The notes beneath the pieces are model-generated. The model was not told where the DNA came from, did not search any database, and saw only the letters and a list, made by a program, of their open reading frames with translations. Both the position numbers and the translations under genes were made by a program. Positions 60,634 to 64,000 of a DNA stretch of 64,000 nt are shown in pieces. Origin of the DNA: Vicinamibacterales bacterium (lineage in GTDB: Bacteria; Acidobacteriota; Vicinamibacteria; Vicinamibacterales; 2-12-FULL-66-21); assembly GCA_036496585.1 (NCBI GenBank), contig DASXLB010000050.1:62001-126000 (forward strand), in the 5' to 3' direction. Positions within the stretch are counted from its first letter, which is position 1. Each line of letters starts with the position of its first letter.

Positions 60634-61707
60634 TTAGTCTAGCGGCAAAGCCTGGTGCGTGCGGGCAAGACTGGCGATGATGCGGGCGAGCGCACGGCCG
60701 TTGTGGCGGATTTTGCCTTCGTTGTCGCGGGCAGCGAGGTCGCACTCCAGCACCTGCGCGCTGCCGACGCAGTGAAGGCGGCCGGGACGTGACACCGGGA
60801 TCGATCCCTCTTGCGCGTAACGCTGCAGCGTCTCCGGCTCGAGCGATCCGTTGTGCACCAGGATGTAGTCGAACAGATGGTAGCCGGTGTGTGCGTGGAT
60901 CGCGCGCAGATGGTCGTCGATCGAGTAGCCGTCCGTTTCGCCCGGCTGCGTCATCAGGTTGGCCACGTAGATACGAACAGCCGACGAACCGTAGATGGTC
61001 GCCGCCACTCCCTCCACCAGGAGATTCGGCAGCACGCTCGTATAGAGGCTGCCGGGCCCAACGACGATGGCGTCGGCGTTGGCGAGGGCGCAGATGACGT
61101 CCGGGAGCGGCCGCGGACTCGGCGAGAGCGACAACTGGGCGATGCGAAGCGGATCCTGGACGATGGCCGTTTCCCCGAACACGACCTTGCCCGATTCCAT
61201 GCGCGCACGCAGGCGCACGTTTTCAAGGGTCGTCGGGATGACCCGCCCGCGCGCCCCGACCAGACTCCCGACCTGATCGATCGCCTTGGCGAAGTCGCCG
61301 GTGACCTGCGTCAAGGCCGTCAGCAGCAGGTTCCCGATCGGATGCCCCGCGTGGCCGCCGGCGTCATCCGCGATGCGATGCTGAAGGAACTGCGCGACCG
61401 CGCCGTCGTGGCTGGCGAGGGCGACGAGGCAGTTGCGGATGTCGCCCGGTGGCAGGACGCCAAACAGCTCACGCAGCCGACCCGAGCTGCCGCCGTCATC
61501 CGTGACGGTGACGACCGCGGTGAGCGCGTCGAGATCAATCGACGGGTTCGCACTCTGGACGAGACCTCGCAACACCGCGGGCAGCCCGGTGCCTCCCCCG
61601 AGGGCCACGATCCGCTTCCCGGGTTGGTGGCGCTGAGGCGAGGGCCTTCCCACGTTGCGGCGGCCGAAGCCAGGTTTGGGACGCTCGACGTGGACCGGAA
61701 ATGCCAT
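60634..61707 (-). CDS. yvcK: YvcK/CofD-family protein (gluconeogenesis factor type)
   Basis: About 357 residues. KRIVALGGGTGLPAVLRGL (nucleotide loop), TDDGGSSGRLRELFGVLPPG, the HPIGNLLLTALTQVTGD region and VVGPGSLYTSVLPNLLV are all YvcK signatures. Family members bind UDP-GlcNAc and help direct carbon flow to peptidoglycan and cell shape. The ATG at 61707 has GGAGG four to five nt upstream. About 30 non-conserved N-terminal residues precede the core. Its proximity to a polysaccharide locus may be coincidental, but UDP-sugar sensing would fit. Confidence 0.9.
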   Translation of the reverse strand: MAFPVHVERPKPGFGRRNVGRPSPQRHQPGKRIVALGGGTGLPAVLRGLVQSANPSIDLDALTAVVTVTDDGGSSGRLRELFGVLPPGDIRNCLVALASHDGAVAQFLQHRIADDAGGHAGHPIGNLLLTALTQVTGDFAKAIDQVGSLVGARGRVIPTTLENVRLRARMESGKVVFGETAIVQDPLRIAQLSLSPSPRPLPDVICALANADAIVVGPGSLYTSVLPNLLVEGVAATIYGSSAVRIYVANLMTQPGETDGYSIDDHLRAIHAHTGYHLFDYILVHNGSLEPETLQRYAQEGSIPVSRPGRLHCVGSAQVLECDLAARDNEGKIRHNGRALARIIASLARTHQALPLD

Positions 61708-61720
61708 GCGACCTCCAAGA

Positions 61721-61737
61721 GGCAACGGAGGTGCCAC
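61721..61737 (-). promoter_or_regulatory. Sigma-54-like sequence directly before yvcK
   Basis: The minus strand reads GTGGCACCTCCGTTGCC, 9 of 9 core matches, but the predicted start near 61710 is only 3 nt before the ATG and downstream of its ribosome site. Either yvcK starts further in (for example GTG 61653) or the match is accidental. Confidence 0.3.
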
Positions 61738-61885
61738 GAAAGTTCTGCCGCAAATGGGCTTCTTTCACGAGACAGGAGAGTTTGTCTTCTTCGCAGGTGA
61801 CAAATGTTCGTGGTGCAGCGCCTGATGGCGCATCGGCATCCAATCCGGCTCGCTCGGCGTCCTCCCGAACGTCTCAATGGGGCGT

Positions 61886-61914
61886 TTGACAGTACCGCCG
61901 CCGGGGGATAAAGT
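61886..61914 (+). promoter_or_regulatory. Sigma-70-type promoter of the second activator
   Basis: TTGACA (61886..61891), a 17-nt spacer and TAAAGT (61909..61914; 4 of 6 to TATAAT). The start near 61921 gives a leader of about 33 nt to the ATG at 61954. Confidence 0.6.
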
Positions 61915-61953
61915 CACCCCTTTACGGACCTTTTGTTGCGTCTCCCATAGAAA

Positions 61954-63084
61954 ATGGAAGCGACCGACCTTGTCGGCATCAGCTCTGCGATCGTCGCGCT
62001 GCGCGAAGAGATCGAACATGCGGCGCGCTGCGATGCGAAAGTCCTGGTCACGGGTGAAAGCGGCGCGGGCAAAGAGATCGTCGCCCGCCTCATTCACAGC
62101 CAGAGCAACCGCCGGCGCTCGCCCCTCGTCACGGTCAATTGCGCGGCCCTGACCGAAACCCTCCTCGAGACCGAGCTGTTCGGCCACGTCCGGGGCAGCT
62201 TCACCGGTGCCTACCGCGACCGCTCTGGCGTCTTCGAACAGGCGCACCGCGGCACGGTCTTCATGGACGAAATCGGCGAGACGAGCCCCAGGATGCAGGG
62301 GCTGCTCCTGCGATTCCTGGAAACGGGTGAAATCCAGCGCGTGGGCGCCGATCGGGCGCAGACGCGCGTCGACGTGCGGGTGATCGCGGCGACGAATCGC
62401 GTGCTCGTGGACGCAGTGGCGCAGAAGGTGTTTCGGGAGGACCTCTACTACCGGTTGAACGTCGTCCATCTGTATGTCCCGGCGCTGCGCGAGCGGCGCG
62501 ACGACATTCCGGTGCTGCTCCGCTATTTCCTCGACTCGTTCGCGCGGCACTATCAGACGCCCGTGCCGGAGCTTTCGCCCGACGCGCTGACCGTGCTGCT
62601 GGATCACCCGTGGCCCGGCAACGTCCGCGAGCTGAAAAACATCGTCGAGCGACTGATCGTCAGGGCCGGGGGGGGCACGATTGGCGTCGCCGACCTGCCC
62701 GTCGACGTCCGGCGCCCGCCGGCCGCGGTCACGATGGGCGTGGTGACGGCGCCAGCGGTGAAGAGCGTCGCCGACCAGCTGTACGATCAGATGGTCAGCG
62801 AGCGGCTGTCGTTCTGGTCCGTGGTCTACGGGCCCTTCATGTCGCGCGATCTCACCCGGGCCGACATCCGGACGCTGGTGAAGCGCGGTCTGGAGTCGAC
62901 GTCAGGCAACTACAAGGTGCTGGTCGAGCTGTTCAACATGAAGCCCGACGACTACAAGCGGTTTCTCGGCTTCCTGCGGAAGTACCACTGCCACATTCCT
63001 TTCCAGCAGTTCCGTTCCGCGGCACTGAGCCGTCCCGCAAGCGACGACATCGAGCCGACGGGTCCGCCACCGCCTGCGGCGTGA
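61954..63084 (+). CDS. Sigma-54-dependent activator without receiver domain
   Basis: A 376-residue protein starting directly with the AAA+ domain: Walker A GESGAGKE (34-41), the sigma-54 contact loop GSFTGA (81-86, Ser in place of the usual Ala), Walker B VFMDEI (102-107), arginine-finger segment FREDLYYRLNVV and WPGNVRELKNIVERL. The C-terminal ~85 residues (about 265-350, SVADQLYDQMVSERLSFWSV and GNYKVLVELFNMKPDDYKRF) match the C-terminus of the activator at 1..782 and resemble a divergent Fis-type helix-turn-helix. No receiver, GAF or PAS domain is present, so control must come from expression or a partner. The lone receiver protein at 63108..63470 is convergent with it. Confidence 0.93.
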   Translation: MEATDLVGISSAIVALREEIEHAARCDAKVLVTGESGAGKEIVARLIHSQSNRRRSPLVTVNCAALTETLLETELFGHVRGSFTGAYRDRSGVFEQAHRGTVFMDEIGETSPRMQGLLLRFLETGEIQRVGADRAQTRVDVRVIAATNRVLVDAVAQKVFREDLYYRLNVVHLYVPALRERRDDIPVLLRYFLDSFARHYQTPVPELSPDALTVLLDHPWPGNVRELKNIVERLIVRAGGGTIGVADLPVDVRRPPAAVTMGVVTAPAVKSVADQLYDQMVSERLSFWSVVYGPFMSRDLTRADIRTLVKRGLESTSGNYKVLVELFNMKPDDYKRFLGFLRKYHCHIPFQQFRSAALSRPASDDIEPTGPPPPAA

Positions 63085-63107
63085 CCGACGTGCGCGACGG
63101 TCGTCTT

Positions 63108-63470
63108 CTAGGCTTTGGAGAGCAGGCGAATCAGATCGCTCGCGGTCACGGGCTTGACCAGGTAGGTGGCGCCGATGTGCTGGGCTTCGCTGCGGAGCAC
63201 CGGATCGTCGAACCCCGAGAATACGATGATCCGCATATCCGGGTAGGTGTCGCGCGCGACGACCGCCAGCTGGATCCCGTTGAAGGCTCCCAGACGCACA
63301 TCGGTCAGCAGCGCGTTGAACCGTTCATCGCGCAGCGCGTTTCGCGCGCCCTCGAAGGTCGTGTGCGCGACCACGTCGAGACCGCCGTCGGACAGGCCGC
63401 GCTCGAGCGCCTCCAGGAGCGACAGGTCGTCGTCGACAACCAGCAGCCGCTTCGAAACCGCGTGAGACAT
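63108..63470 (-). CDS. Stand-alone response-regulator receiver domain
   Basis: A 120-residue CheY-like protein: acidic pocket VVDDD (Asp13-15), phospho-acceptor Asp57 in LLTDVRLG, Ser85 in IIVFSG and Lys106 in YLVKPV. There is no output domain. It probably passes a signal from a histidine kinase to a partner protein. The gene ends 24 nt from the receiver-less activator. Confidence 0.93.
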   Translation of the reverse strand: MSHAVSKRLLVVDDDLSLLEALERGLSDGGLDVVAHTTFEGARNALRDERFNALLTDVRLGAFNGIQLAVVARDTYPDMRIIVFSGFDDPVLRSEAQHIGATYLVKPVTASDLIRLLSKA

Positions 63471-63520
63471 GCGGGCTGCATGTTACAACGGAATCCGCAA
63501 AATCGAATCGATTACGGATC

Positions 63521-64000
63521 GTGCGGCTGATTACATCCTCGTTGTTCCTGGCTCATGTGACACCGCCCGGGCACCCCGAACGTGCTGAGCGCGCTGCTGT
63601 GTTCGAAGAGGTCGCGCGCACATGGCGCGATCGAGGCGCACACTCGGCTGAGCCGCGTCCCGCGAGTCGTGACGAACTCCTGCGGGTACATAGTGCCCAG
63701 CACATCGACGCACTCGCCGCAACGGCAGGGCGGGACGGCCAGATGATCGACTCGGATACGTTCACTTCGCCCGACTCCTACGAAGTGGCGAGGCTGGCCG
63801 CGGGCGCCGCCCTGCAGGCCGCGGTGCACGCGCTCGAAACAGGTGAGACGGCCATTGCCCTGGTGCGGCCGCCTGGGCATCACGCCGAACGCAACACGGC
63901 GATGGGATTCTGCCTGTTCAACAACGTCGCCGTTGCTGCTGCTGAGGCCATCGCGCGCGGCGTGCCTCGCGTGGCGATCGTCGACATCGATGTGCATCAC
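63521..64000 (+). CDS. Histone-deacetylase-family (AcuC/HDAH-like) protein, 5' part
   Basis: The gene starts at a GTG (63521) and runs off the window, so 160 residues are visible. The reading frame gives FLAHVTPPGHPERAERAAVF near the start, AIALVRPPGHHAERNTAMGF with the catalytic-type GHH, CLFNNVAVAAAEA and, at the window edge, AIVDIDVHH with the zinc-binding Asp and His. These are the core motifs of class II HDAC-like amidohydrolases (acetoin utilisation protein AcuC, acetylpolyamine amidohydrolase). It could deacetylate small amines or proteins. Confidence 0.88.
   Translation, partial: MRLITSSLFLAHVTPPGHPERAERAAVFEEVARTWRDRGAHSAEPRPASRDELLRVHSAQHIDALAATAGRDGQMIDSDTFTSPDSYEVARLAAGAALQAAVHALETGETAIALVRPPGHHAERNTAMGFCLFNNVAVAAAEAIARGVPRVAIVDIDVHH

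Noticed and set aside
61765..62607. Minus-strand open frame opposite the second activator
   Set aside because: Shadow of a strong coding sequence on the plus strand; no family motifs.
1..64000. tRNA, rRNA, insertion sequences, integrases or attachment sites
   Set aside because: None recognised by eye; no transposase-like or integrase-like protein is encoded in the window.

Overview
The window is a GC-rich chromosomal segment of a Gram-negative bacterium. Outer-membrane export parts, lipoproteins, an exosortase and PEP-CTERM proteins, together with large secreted Fn3/LamG/propeller proteins, suggest an environmental acidobacterium (possibly Vicinamibacteria-like). That taxonomic guess is inference; there is no rRNA or tRNA in the window to confirm it. 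Nearly the whole segment is one exopolysaccharide (EPS) and exosortase-A (XrtA/PEP-CTERM) locus, bracketed by two paralogous sigma-54 enhancer-binding activators (1..782 and 61954..63084).

Layout: 857..12259 (+) is the core EPS operon: short OPX export protein, outer-membrane beta-barrel, Wzz-like co-polymerase, XrtA-associated ATPase, tyrosine autokinase, initiating sugar transferase, two deacetylase-type proteins, polymerase/ligase and a GT4. 12249..27574 (-) holds a CapK-like adenylate-forming enzyme, a PEP-CTERM protein, a secreted beta-helix protein, a methyltransferase-like/APH-kinase fusion, glycosyltransferases, two acetyltransferase-type proteins, a membrane acyltransferase, a deacetylase and a GT4-NodB fusion. 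28046..31512 (+) has the flippase, a GT2 and a duplicated cysteine-motif protein of unknown function. 31521..35276 (-) and 35729..40173 (+) form a divergent nucleotide-sugar module (rfbF, SDR, LmbE deacetylase, membrane acyltransferase; rfbC, SAF-domain oxidoreductase, ThrA). 40183..58472 (-) holds two giant paralogous secreted proteins, a 71-residue protein with a PEP-CTERM-like motif, prsT, epsI, xrtA, a second PEP-CTERM protein and a small conserved-looking gene. 58712..64000 has a GGDEF cyclase, a lipoprotein, YvcK, the second activator, a lone receiver protein and the start of a histone-deacetylase-family gene.

How it fits together: sugar nucleotides are made, loaded on lipid carrier, assembled by the glycosyltransferases, flipped, polymerised and exported through the OPX/beta-barrel pair under control of the tyrosine kinase, while several deacetylases and acyltransferases set the acylation of the polymer. 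XrtA processes PEP-CTERM proteins in the same envelope.

The most striking signal is regulatory. Eight intergenic sites in the correct orientation match the sigma-54 core TGGCA-N6-TTGC at 8 or 9 of 9 positions. They lie upstream of the beta-helix gene, the GT4-NodB operon, the flippase, the SDR operon, rfbC, one giant protein, the 71-residue protein and a PEP-CTERM gene. They suggest that the two flanking activators, or others like them, drive a locus-wide sigma-54 regulon covering surface proteins and accessory sugar genes, whereas the core EPS operon shows no such site.
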